Notes: generated by a model not told the origin, from the sequence alone. DNA of 36,161 nt from Clostridia bacterium (GCA_017533005.1 JAFXIQ010000057.1:1-36161); one strand, 5' to 3'; shown: positions 9,027 to 18,960, counted from the first letter of the stretch. A program made the numbers and translations.

Positions 9027-9090
9027 TTAATAATATATAAATATTTATATTTTAAAAGTCATATCAAAAATATGCCCCTAAAACAGAGTT

Positions 9091-10446
9091 TTAATCTTCA
9101 CGTTCAATAGCATTGATTGCCAAACTGCACTCTAGTCTTTTGCGAGTTAGTTCGCAACCCATCTTGTATTGACCATCGAGCTTGCCGGTAAAATGTAACG
9201 CATTAGCCGCACAACCACCGCCACAATAATACTTTGCAGGGCAGTCCGTACAATGCTCTTTACATAAAACGGTTAACTTGGAAAATCTTTCTCTTACTTC
9301 TTGGTGCTTAATTCCCTCGAAAACGTTGCCAATATAATATTCTTTCTCGCCAACGAATTGATGGCAAGGATATAGGTCGCCCAAAGGACTAACTGCAAGA
9401 TATTCCGTACCTGCACCACAGCCCGTCAAGCGTTTGTTAATGCAGGGTCCGTGTTCAAGGTCGAGCATAAAATGGAAGAAATTGAACCATTTTTTGCCTT
9501 TTCTGCGTTCAATATAGCCTTCTGCAAGCTTATCATATTCTTCACAAATACGCTCTAGAGCGTCATCAGGAATAGCTAATTTGTGGTCGTCGGGAAGAAC
9601 TACAGGTTCTACCGAAATTTGGTCGAAACCTAGGTCGTTTAATGCAAAAATATCTTCTGCAAAGTCTAGATTTTTACCCGTGAAAGTGCCACGAACATAG
9701 TAACGTTTATCGCCTCTAACCGCTCTAAAATCGAGAGCATTTTGAAGGATATAGTCGTATACGTCTTTGCCGTTTTTTGCGTGTCTTACAGCGTTGTGGA
9801 CAGCTTTTCTACCGTCGATACTCAAAACAACGTTATCCATTTCTTCGTTTAGGAAATCGATATTCTCCTTATTGAGCATCAAGCAGTTGGTAGTCATAGT
9901 GAATAGGAATTTTTTGTTTGCTTCTTTTTCGCGTACACGAGCGTAAGCGACTATGTCCTTTACGACTTGCATATTCAAAAGTGGCTCTCCGCCGAAGAAG
10001 TCAACTTCTAAATTTCTTTTCACGCCACTATTTGCAATTAAAAAGTCTATTGCGTGTTTGCCGACCTCTAAACTCATATAATCGTTGGCAGTGTGATAAT
10101 TTCCACCACCTGCAAAACAGTAATCGCAAGACAAATTACAATCGTGACAGATATGCAAACATAGTGCCTTAAGGTCTCCTGCCCTCTTATAGAAAACGTC
10201 GAGTTGAGGTTTTTCGTTCAAAGCCCCACTATTCTCCAATTCTTCTAGTTCGGCAAAGATTTCTTGCTTGTCTGCATCAGGAATTGCAAGAAAATCTGCT
10301 TTTTCTTGCGAATTCATCTCTTTTTTGTATTTATCCTTACAACACAAAAAAGCGACATAATCTACTTTGTGCAGACTGCCGCTTTCTATATCCCACAAAA
10401 AATAGTAACACAAATTTTTGTGCTTATAAGAGAAAGTGTGTATCAA
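9091..10446 (-). CDS. scfB: SCIFF peptide maturase (radical SAM/SPASM)
   Basis: A radical S-adenosylmethionine enzyme that forms thioether cross-links in the SCIFF precursor peptide encoded just upstream. The radical SAM cluster ligands are C103-x3-C107-x2-C110, within CNLSCDYC and followed by FAGGG. The C-terminal SPASM region has TGCGAGTEYLAVSPLG, then CTDCPAKYYCGGGC and a final Cys pair, giving sites for auxiliary iron-sulfur clusters. The N-terminal part (about 1-90) is the peptide-recognition-type region. The start is TTG at 10446: the protein then begins MIH, as I recall for family members. It lies 19 bases after scfA. The length of 451 residues is normal. Confidence 0.94.
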   Translation of the reverse strand: MIHTFSYKHKNLCYYFLWDIESGSLHKVDYVAFLCCKDKYKKEMNSQEKADFLAIPDADKQEIFAELEELENSGALNEKPQLDVFYKRAGDLKALCLHICHDCNLSCDYCFAGGGNYHTANDYMSLEVGKHAIDFLIANSGVKRNLEVDFFGGEPLLNMQVVKDIVAYARVREKEANKKFLFTMTTNCLMLNKENIDFLNEEMDNVVLSIDGRKAVHNAVRHAKNGKDVYDYILQNALDFRAVRGDKRYYVRGTFTGKNLDFAEDIFALNDLGFDQISVEPVVLPDDHKLAIPDDALERICEEYDKLAEGYIERRKGKKWFNFFHFMLDLEHGPCINKRLTGCGAGTEYLAVSPLGDLYPCHQFVGEKEYYIGNVFEGIKHQEVRERFSKLTVLCKEHCTDCPAKYYCGGGCAANALHFTGKLDGQYKMGCELTRKRLECSLAINAIERED

Positions 10447-10465
10447 TGTTCAAGTCCAAAGAGAA

Positions 10466-10636
10466 TTATGCGTTCTCTACTTCCTTTTTGTTGATTTTTT
10501 CATCTCTAGCACAAGCTTGGTTTCCTACTGTGCAAGAAGTTTTGCATGCTGATTGGCAACTGGATTGGCATTCGCCACAACCGATTTTATGGTCTTTTGT
10601 AAGTGTCTTTTTTGCTACGGTAACGATGTGTTTCAT
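10466..10636 (-). CDS. scfA: SCIFF precursor peptide
   Basis: A 56-residue ribosomally made peptide beginning MKHIVTV, with six Cys at residues 20, 23, 27, 31, 35 and 42. The core GCGECQSSCQSACKTSC followed by TVGNQAC is that of the six-cysteines-in-forty-five-residues family (TIGR03973) found across Clostridia. ScfB converts some of these Cys to thioether bridges; the biological role of the product is unknown. The ATG is preceded by GGAG seven bases upstream. The peptide runs 14 residues past the last Cys with a charged tail (ARDEKINKKEVENA), whereas the usual form is about 46 residues. The gene is short enough to be missed by gene callers. Confidence 0.96.
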   Translation of the reverse strand: MKHIVTVAKKTLTKDHKIGCGECQSSCQSACKTSCTVGNQACARDEKINKKEVENA

Positions 10637-10671
10637 ATCAATTCTCCGTCTAAGTATTTTTATTTACATTT

Positions 10672-10700
10672 ATTATATATTACATAATAAAAAATTGCAA
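10672..10700 (-). promoter_or_regulatory. Promoter of scfA-scfB
   Basis: TTGCAA (10695-10700), a 17-bp spacer and a perfect TATAAT (10672-10677) on the minus strand. The transcription start should be near 10665, giving a leader of about 28 bases before scfA. A TTGACA on the plus strand at 10706-10711 lies next to it, but I could not match a -10 box for the divergent gene. Confidence 0.85.
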
Positions 10701-10779
10701 GATATTTGACAATAAAATTTACGTAGATACGTGTAATATTTAATGCTCGTTACCCATAAGATTAATTTAGAAGGAGTTT

Positions 10780-11184
10780 ATGAAGAATAAAAATTTATCA
10801 GTCAAGAAAATAAGAATTAATAAAGACGGCGTAAAAGACGTAATTAAAGCCACTCTACTCTCTGTGATTTTTGCATTAATAATGGTCTTGATACTCGCTA
10901 TCGTGGTCAAGCTAACGGGAATTACTAATAACATAATTCTTCCTATAAATCAAGTCGTAAAAATCTTGTCATTACTGTTAGGCTCCATTTTCGGTATCAA
11001 AACTCGTGAAAAAGGCGCACTAAAAGGCGCGATTATCGGTTTGATATTCACCGTTCTTTCTGCTTTGATATTTATGCTAGTCAATGCAAATATACTAGAC
11101 AACTTAAGTGTAGCCGACGTGATTACTGGAATTGTCGCAGGTGCAATTTCCGGAATCATTGCAGTTAACCTTAAGAAAAAATAG
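10780..11184 (+). CDS. TIGR04086/YrzE-type small membrane protein
   Basis: A 134-residue protein with four predicted helices (about 23-47, 55-73, 83-103 and 110-130), a basic N-terminus and a basic end (NLKKK). The layout, the G-rich helix pairs and the position beside yajC match the TIGR04086 family, whose Bacillus member YrzE sits in the same neighbourhood. Its function is unknown. ATG 10780 has AGAAGGAG just upstream, with only about three bases of spacing. It is one of two plus-strand genes and shares a terminator with yajC. Confidence 0.8.
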   Translation: MKNKNLSVKKIRINKDGVKDVIKATLLSVIFALIMVLILAIVVKLTGITNNIILPINQVVKILSLLLGSIFGIKTREKGALKGAIIGLIFTVLSALIFMLVNANILDNLSVADVITGIVAGAISGIIAVNLKKK

Positions 11185-11194
11185 TTTATTGACA

Positions 11195-11235
11195 ATAAAA
11201 AAGCCACGCTAAATTTAGCGTGGCTTCATTTTTTT
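11195..11235. terminator. Bidirectional terminator between the TIGR04086 gene and yajC
   Basis: A perfect 26-bp palindrome, AAGCCACGCTAAA then TTTAGCGTGGCTT (11201-11226), is flanked by A-rich sequence on one side and T7 on the other. It is well placed to end both the plus-strand membrane-protein gene and the minus-strand ruv-queA-tgt-yajC transcript. Confidence 0.95.
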
Positions 11236-11243
11236 ACTTAAAA

Positions 11244-11534
11244 TTAAATTTTGCTTCTGATTGCGTTTCTTACAACGGTAACTTTGGTTGGTTCGTCATC
11301 TGTTCCTACGTTGATTAGGAAACGGTCGCTATCTTGGTTGATTTCTACAATGGTTCCAACAAAACCACCGATAGTCATAACTTTATCTCCAACTGAAAGT
11401 GAACCCATCATTTCTTGCATTTTTTTCTTTTGCTTTCTTTGTGGAATAACCGACATAAGTATCATTGCTACGAAAAATACTGCAAGTATTACTATCATTA
11501 TAATTTGTGACTTGTCTGCTGCTAAAAAGTTCAT
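11244..11534 (-). CDS. yajC: Sec translocase accessory subunit YajC
   Basis: A 96-residue protein with one N-terminal helix (about 10-30), then a very basic segment (PQRKQKKKMQEMM). The soluble domain has GDKVMTIGGFVGTIVEI, the YajC family signature. It associates with SecD-SecF in the membrane. ATG 11534 has AGGAG six bases upstream. The 76-base gap after tgt contains its own promoter, so it may be expressed separately from the upstream operon as well. Confidence 0.95.
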   Translation of the reverse strand: MNFLAADKSQIIMIVILAVFFVAMILMSVIPQRKQKKKMQEMMGSLSVGDKVMTIGGFVGTIVEINQDSDRFLINVGTDDEPTKVTVVRNAIRSKI

Positions 11535-11565
11535 ATTAAACTCCTAATTTATATATATTGTTTTT

Positions 11566-11594
11566 ATATTAGCATATTTTTACGCTTTAATCAA
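11566..11594 (-). promoter_or_regulatory. Internal promoter of yajC
   Basis: TTGATT (11589-11594), a 17-bp spacer and TAATAT (11566-11571), with TGC immediately before the -10 as an extended element. Transcription should start near 11559, about 25 bases before the yajC ATG. Confidence 0.75.
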
Positions 11595-11610
11595 GTATTA
11601 AGCAAATAAT

Positions 11611-13759
<2,149 letters not shown>

Positions 13760-13760
<1 letters not shown>

Positions 13761-14845
13761 TAGTTGTTATCCGTGTCGTCAGTCCAATCAAGTAAGGTGT
13801 AGTTAGATTTGCTCTTGTAGGGTATACCCAAATGTTCGTAAGCGCGTTTCAAGCATATTCTTCCCCTAGGCGTTCTAGAAATAAAGCCTAGTTGGAGTAA
13901 AAATGGTTCAACTACATCTTCTATTGTGTTGACTTCATCGCCACTTGAAGCTGAAATAGTATCTAATCCAACGGGGCCACCGTCGAATTTTTCTATAATA
14001 GTACGTAGAACGTTTATGTCGGTCCTATCTAGTCCTAATTCATCGACGTCAAGGCGCTCTAGTCCTTTCTTTGCTATTGCTAGTGTAATTCTATCTGAAT
14101 TTTCGTAGTCGGCGAAATCTCTGACTCTCTTCAATAGTCTATTAGCAATACGTGGAGTTCCACGAGAACGTGATGCGATTTCGTAGCAAGCATCTTCATC
14201 AAGCGTAACGCCTAAAATATTCGCTGAACGCTTAACTATCGTAGATAGTTCTTCGGGGGTATATAGCTCTAACCTACATATAACGCCGAATCTATCGCGT
14301 AAAGGTGCAGACAAACTACCGGCTTTAGTAGTTGCACCAACTAGCGTGAAATGTGGTAAATTGAGTCTATACGTTCTTGCCGAAGGCCCCTTACCGAGAA
14401 TCATATCTATAGCGTAGTCTTCCATAGCAGGATAAAGCATTTCTTCTACGGAATGTGATAAACGGTGAATTTCATCAATGAATAGCACCGAACCGGCGCT
14501 TAAGTTAGATAAAATTGCTGCTAAATCTCCTGCGCAAGCGATTGCGGGGCCCGACGTTACTTTAATTTCCGCGCCCATTTCATTGGCGATAATGTGGCTC
14601 AAAGTAGTTTTTCCTAATCCCGGAGGACCGTATAAAAGAACGTGGTCAAGGCTCTCTCCCCTTTTCTTTGCAGAGTGCATGAAAACGTCAAGGTTAGCTT
14701 TAACCTTGTCTTGTCCTACGTATTCGTTAAGCGCCGTAGGACGAAGAATATTCTCGTTGTCATCAGACGGAAGTTCTTCTACGCTAACTACGCGCTCTTC
14801 TTCAAGATATTCAGGATAGGTAATGTTGTAATTTTCTTCGTTCAT
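13760..14845 (-). CDS. ruvB: Holliday junction branch migration ATPase RuvB
   Basis: AAA+ motor that drives branch migration with RuvA. Walker A GPPGLGKT lies at 73-80, Walker B LFIDEIHR at 121-128, the sensor GATTKAG follows, and the arginine finger is in LRDRFG. The C-terminal winged-helix DNA-binding domain ends in [15 protein letters not shown]. The 361 residues include a somewhat long acidic N-terminal extension of about 30 residues. The gene begins two bases after the ruvA stop. Confidence 0.98.
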
Positions 14846-14847
14846 AA

Positions 14848-15459
14848 TTAGTAGTTAAGTGCTTTTAATGAATTCATAATGAGCTCTTCGGTAGTTTTTG
14901 AAATAGCTCTTGCCGACGTTACTGCTCTCACTGCCGAGGCTTGTTGAATACCTAAAGTGCGTAGTGCCATGATAGCGTCTTCCATATCGGTATCGATTTC
15001 CACCCCTGACATAAAGGGCTTTTTGCTACTGCTAGTCGTTTCGACATCGCCTTCTTCTGCCGTAACTTTTTCTTTGAGTTCAAGAATAATACGCTCGGCT
15101 GTCTTTTTGCCGACTCCCTTGATTTTTGCAATAGACTTTTTGTCCTCGGTAATAATAGCGATAGCTAACGCTCTCAATTCCATTCCCGATAGTATGCTCA
15201 TCGCAGCTTTTGGCCCTATTCCCGAAATTGAAATCAACTTCATAAACATAGCCTTCTCTTCTAGCGAGTAAAATCCGAATAACGACATTTCATCTTCACG
15301 GACGTAAAGGTACGTGTAAATCGTAGCTTGATTATCAACTGCGGGTAGCTTAACAACGGTATTGTTGCTAATAGAAATCTCGTAGCCTACACCACCTACG
15401 TCAAGTAAAACTTTGCCATTTTGAACGGAAATTAAAGTCCCTTTTAGATACCCTATCAT
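14848..15459 (-). CDS. ruvA: Holliday junction DNA-binding subunit RuvA
   Basis: Tetrameric junction-binding partner of RuvB. The OB-fold domain starts [15 protein letters not shown]. Two helix-hairpin-helix motifs follow, ISGIGPKAA (about 78-86) and [12 protein letters not shown] (about 113-124). A flexible linker then leads to the small C-terminal RuvB-binding domain. Its 203 residues match the family. ATG 15459 has AGGTGA at good spacing, and the gene follows ruvC by seven bases. Confidence 0.97.
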   Translation of the reverse strand: MIGYLKGTLISVQNGKVLLDVGGVGYEISISNNTVVKLPAVDNQATIYTYLYVREDEMSLFGFYSLEEKAMFMKLISISGIGPKAAMSILSGMELRALAIAIITEDKKSIAKIKGVGKKTAERIILELKEKVTAEEGDVETTSSSKKPFMSGVEIDTDMEDAIMALRTLGIQQASAVRAVTSARAISKTTEELIMNSLKALNY

Positions 15460-15466
15460 TTTTCAC

Positions 15467-15961
15467 CTACTTAATACCGAAATTGCCGATAGTAACGTTC
15501 GTTTGCGCGTGAGTTAGCGCAACTGCGAGTGCGTCGGCAGCGTCGTCCGGTTTGGGAATTTTATCTAGATTAAGCATTCGCTTAACCATCTCTTGAATTT
15601 GAATTTTTACAGCCCTGCCGTAACCGGTTATAGCCTGTTTGATTTGTAGTGGAGTGTATTCGTACAATGCTATACCCGTACTTTCTGCAACGAAAAGCAC
15701 TACTCCACGCGCTTCTGCAACCATAATTGCCGTTTTTGGATTATTTTGGAAGAAAAGCTCTTCTACAGCAATAGCATCGGGCTTAAATCTATCAATAAGC
15801 TTTGCAATTTCATCTCCGATGAATTTTAGGCGTGCAGGAAATCTCACCAACTTTGGTGTGGTGATAGCGCCGTAAGCAATAGCTCTACAAGAACTACCTT
15901 TTTTCTCAACTACGCCAAACCCTAGCGTACCGTAACCTGGGTCAATGCCTAAAATTATCAT
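15467..15961 (-). CDS. ruvC: Holliday junction resolvase RuvC
   Basis: The endonuclease that resolves Holliday junctions. The four acidic catalytic residues are in place: D7 (GIDPG), E67 (VEELFF), and D140 and D143 (DDAADALAVAL). The 164 residues are normal for the family. ATG 15961 is the only sensible start, since the protein then begins MIILGIDPG. It heads the ruvC-ruvA-ruvB-queA-tgt-yajC operon. No Shine-Dalgarno sequence is visible, and the promoter -10 ends only nine bases before the ATG, which points to a leaderless mRNA. Confidence 0.97.
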   Translation of the reverse strand: MIILGIDPGYGTLGFGVVEKKGSSCRAIAYGAITTPKLVRFPARLKFIGDEIAKLIDRFKPDAIAVEELFFQNNPKTAIMVAEARGVVLFVAESTGIALYEYTPLQIKQAITGYGRAVKIQIQEMVKRMLNLDKIPKPDDAADALAVALTHAQTNVTIGNFGIK

Positions 15962-15970
15962 AATACTACT

Positions 15971-15999
15971 ATGATAAACTAAATAATTATTTAAGTCAA
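15971..15999 (-). promoter_or_regulatory. Promoter of the ruvC-led operon
   Basis: TTGACT (15994-15999), a 17-bp spacer and TATCAT (15971-15976) on the minus strand. Only nine bases separate the -10 from the ruvC ATG, so transcription should begin within about three bases of the start codon. Confidence 0.8.
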
Positions 16000-16018
16000 G
16001 ATTATATAAATAAAGCTA

Positions 16019-16717
16019 TTAAATAAAATGCTTATAAATGCGATTTTTAAGTTCAGCGTATTCGTTAGACATAATGTCGCGTGAAATTTGTTCACTCTCG
16101 ACGTCTTCAGCTAACGCTATTTCTACGGGGCTACCCGTGAAAAGATATATCCTGTCGGCAAGATAAATGGCTTCACTTATGTCGTGAGTAACCGTAACTA
16201 CGGTCTTTTTATTATCATTCCACAGCCTAATGAAATAATTCATCAGCCTATTTTTAAGCCCTATATCTAGCCCCCTAAACGCCTCGTCCATAATAATCAT
16301 ATCACTAGGCACAATGAACGCTCTCGCTATTGCAACGCGTTGCGCCATACCCGTAGAAAGTTCTCTCGGATAATAATCTTTATACTCGATTAATTCTACT
16401 GCCGTGAGTATATTTTCTATTATTTCTTTGCGCTTGTTTTTATCGGTTTCAATATGCTTTAATACATATTCTAGGTTCCCAAATACCGTTAAATTGTTCA
16501 CTAAACGCGGTTCACTAAACACGAAAGACAATTTATTAGGAGCGTCTTTAATTTCACCGTCATAGCTCGTCAAGCCACCTATAATATTGAGAAGAGTAGT
16601 TTTGCCTGTGCCCGAACTTCCTATAATAACAGTGATTTTATTCTCGGGAATCTCGAGATTTAAATTGTCGAAAATAACCTTATTGTCATAGCGTTTAGAT
16701 ATGTTAACTAGCTTCAT
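16019..16717 (-). CDS. ABC importer ATPase (SsuB/TauB-like)
   Basis: Cytoplasmic ATPase of the importer encoded by the next two genes. Walker A is GSSGTGKTT near 34-42, the signature is LSTGMAQRVAIARAF, Walker B is MIIMDEAFRGLD, and the H-loop is TVTHD. The sequence resembles the nitrate/sulfonate/taurine group. The start is ATG 16717, with GAGGTG about seven bases upstream. A GTG nine bases upstream is in frame but badly spaced. It overlaps the permease stop in an ATGA. It is the last gene of the operon; no terminator was seen before ruvC. Confidence 0.93.
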   Translation of the reverse strand: MKLVNISKRYDNKVIFDNLNLEIPENKITVIIGSSGTGKTTLLNIIGGLTSYDGEIKDAPNKLSFVFSEPRLVNNLTVFGNLEYVLKHIETDKNKRKEIIENILTAVELIEYKDYYPRELSTGMAQRVAIARAFIVPSDMIIMDEAFRGLDIGLKNRLMNYFIRLWNDNKKTVVTVTHDISEAIYLADRIYLFTGSPVEIALAEDVESEQISRDIMSNEYAELKNRIYKHFI

Positions 16718-17475
16718 CTTTTCCACCTCACAACAAGTTTAGATACGCCGAGCACAATGAGTTCTAGTAGATAACTCAATACTATAGCCATCACCGTCCA
16801 ACCTAAAAGTTCCGCCGTATTAAGGTATATTTTTGCTATCTGCATAGCGTTACCCATACTGTCTGCTGTTTGCGCAAGCACTTCACCTGAAACCATAATT
16901 TTTACGGTAAATGATAGCGTCGACTTAACGCTTGCGAATACGTATGGCAACGTAGACGGCACGTAAAGTTCTTTAATTTGTGTAAGAATGGGAACTTTAT
17001 ACGAGTTCGACATTTCTATGAGCCCTTTGTCAATACTCTCTAGCGCGCTATAAAAATCTGAATACAATATGGGGAATATTATCAAGAAAGAGATTAAAAT
17101 CGGGCTGGTTTTAGACGTCATCCATATTATTGCGAGTAGTATAATCGACATCGTAGGAACTGCTCGAAGTATAACTATCAACGGCGAAATTATACGTTTA
17201 AAGGGCTCGCAAAGATAGCTTAAGATTGATAGAACGACTGCTAATAAAAACGCTATAATAAACGCGACTAGCGTTCTTAAAAGCGTGTTCCCTACTGCTA
17301 TCCAAAAGATTTTATCCCCCCACAACGTAAAGAACTCTTTAAATGTAGTCGCGGGAGTAGGTAAAATAAGCTCGATATCAACAACTTTTGCAACCACAAA
17401 CCAGAGTAGCAAGAACGTTGCCACTCCGATTAATGGATAAATTATATTAGTTATTTTTGCGAGCTTATTTTTCAT
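16714..17475 (-). CDS. ABC importer permease (SsuC/TauC-like)
   Basis: A 253-residue inner-membrane subunit with six predicted helices. The EAA-type loop, which contacts the ATPase, spans about 155-190 around EMSNSYKVPILTQIKELYVP. The fold and length match BPD_transp_1 permeases of the sulfonate/taurine/pyrimidine-precursor group. ATG 17475 begins two bases after the binding-protein stop. No ribosome site is evident, so coupling to the upstream gene is likely. The substrate cannot be told from this subunit. Confidence 0.92.
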   Translation of the reverse strand: MKNKLAKITNIIYPLIGVATFLLLWFVVAKVVDIELILPTPATTFKEFFTLWGDKIFWIAVGNTLLRTLVAFIIAFLLAVVLSILSYLCEPFKRIISPLIVILRAVPTMSIILLAIIWMTSKTSPILISFLIIFPILYSDFYSALESIDKGLIEMSNSYKVPILTQIKELYVPSTLPYVFASVKSTLSFTVKIMVSGEVLAQTADSMGNAMQIAKIYLNTAELLGWTVMAIVLSYLLELIVLGVSKLVVRWKR

Positions 17476-17477
17476 TT

Positions 17478-18482
17478 TTAATAAAAGAATGCGTCTCCCG
17501 GCACGCTTCCGCCGATTGATTTAGCGTTGAATCCGTGTAGTACTGTTAGATAAGTCGTTACGCTAGCTTTAGCGTCTTGAGCTTTAACTACTTTTAGATT
17601 GCAACGACCAATGTTGTTGATATTAACGTTTGCAGTCGCAGTATCTTTGTATAGAGCTTTAACGGCATCTATAGCTAACGTTAGATTTTCCGCACTAGAG
17701 TTCATAAACGTTACGTTTTCTTCCATTTTTGTGATAAAAGCATTGACTAACGCACTATATTCAGCATCATTATACTTGCCTAGTACGAAAGTGCTGGCTT
17801 GTGGGAAGTTGGCGTTGCTATTAGTTACTTCGTTCCATAATGCTTGGATATTGAATATTTCTTGAACACCTGCTACGGCTTTTGCCTTTGTAACTGCGGG
17901 TTCACCAAGAATACCGTATTGTGCTTTACCTGCCTTTAGTAAAGGAATAAGCTCTCCACCACTAGATACGTAATGAAGTGCGACCTTACCTTCTACAGGC
18001 GTTTCGCTATCTACGTATTCGATACCTTTTTGTTGTAGGATATATTTGAAAGTTAAATCAGGCGTTTGTCCCCTACCGATATTATATACAACTTTACCTA
18101 CAAGCTCGTTTAGGCTAGCTACTTCGGTTTTACCAACCATATACAACAAGCCTTGAATGTTAGTAGAAGCGAGCTTAATATCAATACCTGAATTAAAGAA
18201 TTTTGCTCCGAGATTGGTAGGTGCTATAGCTATATCAGCTTCACCGTTAGCGATTGCATCAGATAGAGCATCTGCGCCACCTACAACCTTATAATTAATT
18301 GTATAATTTTCATAAGTCTTGAATTCTCTCATTAGGTTTGCAACTGCGAGTGCAGGTGCTCCGTCAACGATAACAACGTCAATCGTATCATTTTCACCTT
18401 TGTCGCAAGCAACGAACACAACTGCGCTTAAAGCGACTACCAAAACAACTAGGATTATAGCCCATACTTTTTTAGTTTTCAT
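17478..18482 (-). CDS. ABC importer substrate-binding lipoprotein (NMT1/SsuA-like)
   Basis: A 334-residue lipoprotein with a basic start, a hydrophobic stretch and the lipobox VFVAC, so it should be anchored to the outer face of the membrane. The mature domain has the two-lobe fold of the NMT1/THI5, SsuA and TauA group, with GGADALSDAIANGEADIAIAP near the first lobe. Family ligands include sulfonates and thiamine pyrimidine precursors; none can be assigned here. ATG 18482 was chosen because AAGGAG is eight bases upstream. The in-frame GTG at 18491 directly abuts the ribosome site. It follows the TM1266-like gene by 24 bases. Confidence 0.9.
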   Translation of the reverse strand: MKTKKVWAIILVVLVVALSAVVFVACDKGENDTIDVVIVDGAPALAVANLMREFKTYENYTINYKVVGGADALSDAIANGEADIAIAPTNLGAKFFNSGIDIKLASTNIQGLLYMVGKTEVASLNELVGKVVYNIGRGQTPDLTFKYILQQKGIEYVDSETPVEGKVALHYVSSGGELIPLLKAGKAQYGILGEPAVTKAKAVAGVQEIFNIQALWNEVTNSNANFPQASTFVLGKYNDAEYSALVNAFITKMEENVTFMNSSAENLTLAIDAVKALYKDTATANVNINNIGRCNLKVVKAQDAKASVTTYLTVLHGFNAKSIGGSVPGDAFFY

Positions 18483-18506
18483 ATTATTCACTCCTTTTTA
18501 GTTATT

Positions 18507-18758
18507 TTATATCTCCACAGCCGTCATAGCTGTTTTAACGTTTACGTTTTCTATGCGCCCTAGCTTGCCTGTTAGCGCAGAAATTTCTTCATTACTGCCT
18601 TCAACGACTATGCTTATAGCATAGATATTATTAGTTCTGTCTGGAACGCCCATTCTTCCGATAACCATATCGGCGTAGTCGGAAAGAATTTGATTAACGA
18701 TTTGCGCTTTGCTTCTTTCTCCCTTAATTATTATGCCTATTATTGCAACTCTTTTCAT
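18507..18758 (-). CDS. TM1266-like ACT-domain protein (putative [FeFe]-hydrogenase system regulator)
   Basis: An 83-residue single ACT-like domain. The sequence shows MKRVAIIGIIIKG, then VIGRMGVPDRTNNIYAISIV and ISALTGKLGRIENVNVKTA. This closely follows the TM1266 family, whose members are annotated as putative regulators of the iron-only hydrogenase system and often lie beside hydE, hydF or hydG. None of those genes is in this window; the partner here is an ABC importer. The biochemical role of the family is not established. ATG 18758 has AGGTGA upstream, directly after a terminator. First gene of the importer operon. Confidence 0.85.
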   Translation of the reverse strand: MKRVAIIGIIIKGERSKAQIVNQILSDYADMVIGRMGVPDRTNNIYAISIVVEGSNEEISALTGKLGRIENVNVKTAMTAVEI

Positions 18759-18890
18759 ATTTCACCTACAAAAAAACCACTTTTCGTTCGAAAAGTGGTA
18801 CAAATACAACAACAGCGCACGCTTATACGTACAAACTTATTAGTGCCTTGCCTACTCTCCGAACGTATCATCGATTTGGGAAGTTTTATT
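18759..18890 (-). promoter_or_regulatory. Unclassified leader RNA upstream of the TM1266-importer operon
   Basis: About 130 bases separate the predicted start of transcription from the first ATG, and they end in a strong intrinsic terminator, the layout of a riboswitch or attenuator. Visible structure includes ATACGT and ACGTAT, able to pair across a 32-base loop that contains GGAGAGTAGGCAAGGC, and a repeated TTTGTAC. An open frame with the codons TGT TGT TGT ATT TGT crosses the terminator. I could not match it to any known riboswitch class or to a T-box. Confidence 0.5.
18770..18799 (-). terminator. Leader terminator before the TM1266-like gene
   Basis: CCACTTTTCG and CGAAAAGTGG (18777-18798) form a near-perfect hairpin with a T7 tract on the minus strand. 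It lies just upstream of the ribosome site of the TM1266-like gene and downstream of that gene's own promoter, so it would act on the leader rather than on an upstream gene. Confidence 0.9.
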
Positions 18891-18896
18891 GATTTA

Positions 18897-18925
18897 ATTA
18901 TACTAAATCTCTACGAAAAAGTCAA
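18897..18925 (-). promoter_or_regulatory. Promoter of the TM1266-importer operon
   Basis: TTGACT (18920-18925), a 17-bp spacer and a perfect TATAAT (18897-18902) on the minus strand. The spacer overlaps one arm of a 12-bp inverted repeat (18909-18920 and 18949-18960). Confidence 0.88.
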
Positions 18926-18960
18926 ATAAAATATTCCAATACAAAGTTTTTTTCGTAGAG
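18909..18960. repeat. Inverted repeat overlapping the TM1266-operon promoter
   Basis: CTCTACGAAAAA (18909-18920) and its exact reverse complement TTTTTCGTAGAG (18949-18960) are separated by 28 bases. One arm lies between the -35 and -10 boxes and the other about 24 bp upstream. No T tract follows, so it does not look like a terminator for the lipoprotein gene that ends at 18971. An operator pair is possible but unproven. Confidence 0.6.

Noticed and set aside
10706..10739. Promoter TTGACA for the TIGR04086 gene
   Set aside because: The only -10-like sequence, TAATAT, is 22 bp away, too far for a normal spacer.
18759..18890. T-box or THF riboswitch in the TM1266 leader
   Set aside because: GGAGAGTAG recalls the 5' part of both classes, and GTACCAC recalls a T-box fragment. 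However, the T-box GGTGG core is absent, and so is the 3' strand that should close the THF aptamer.
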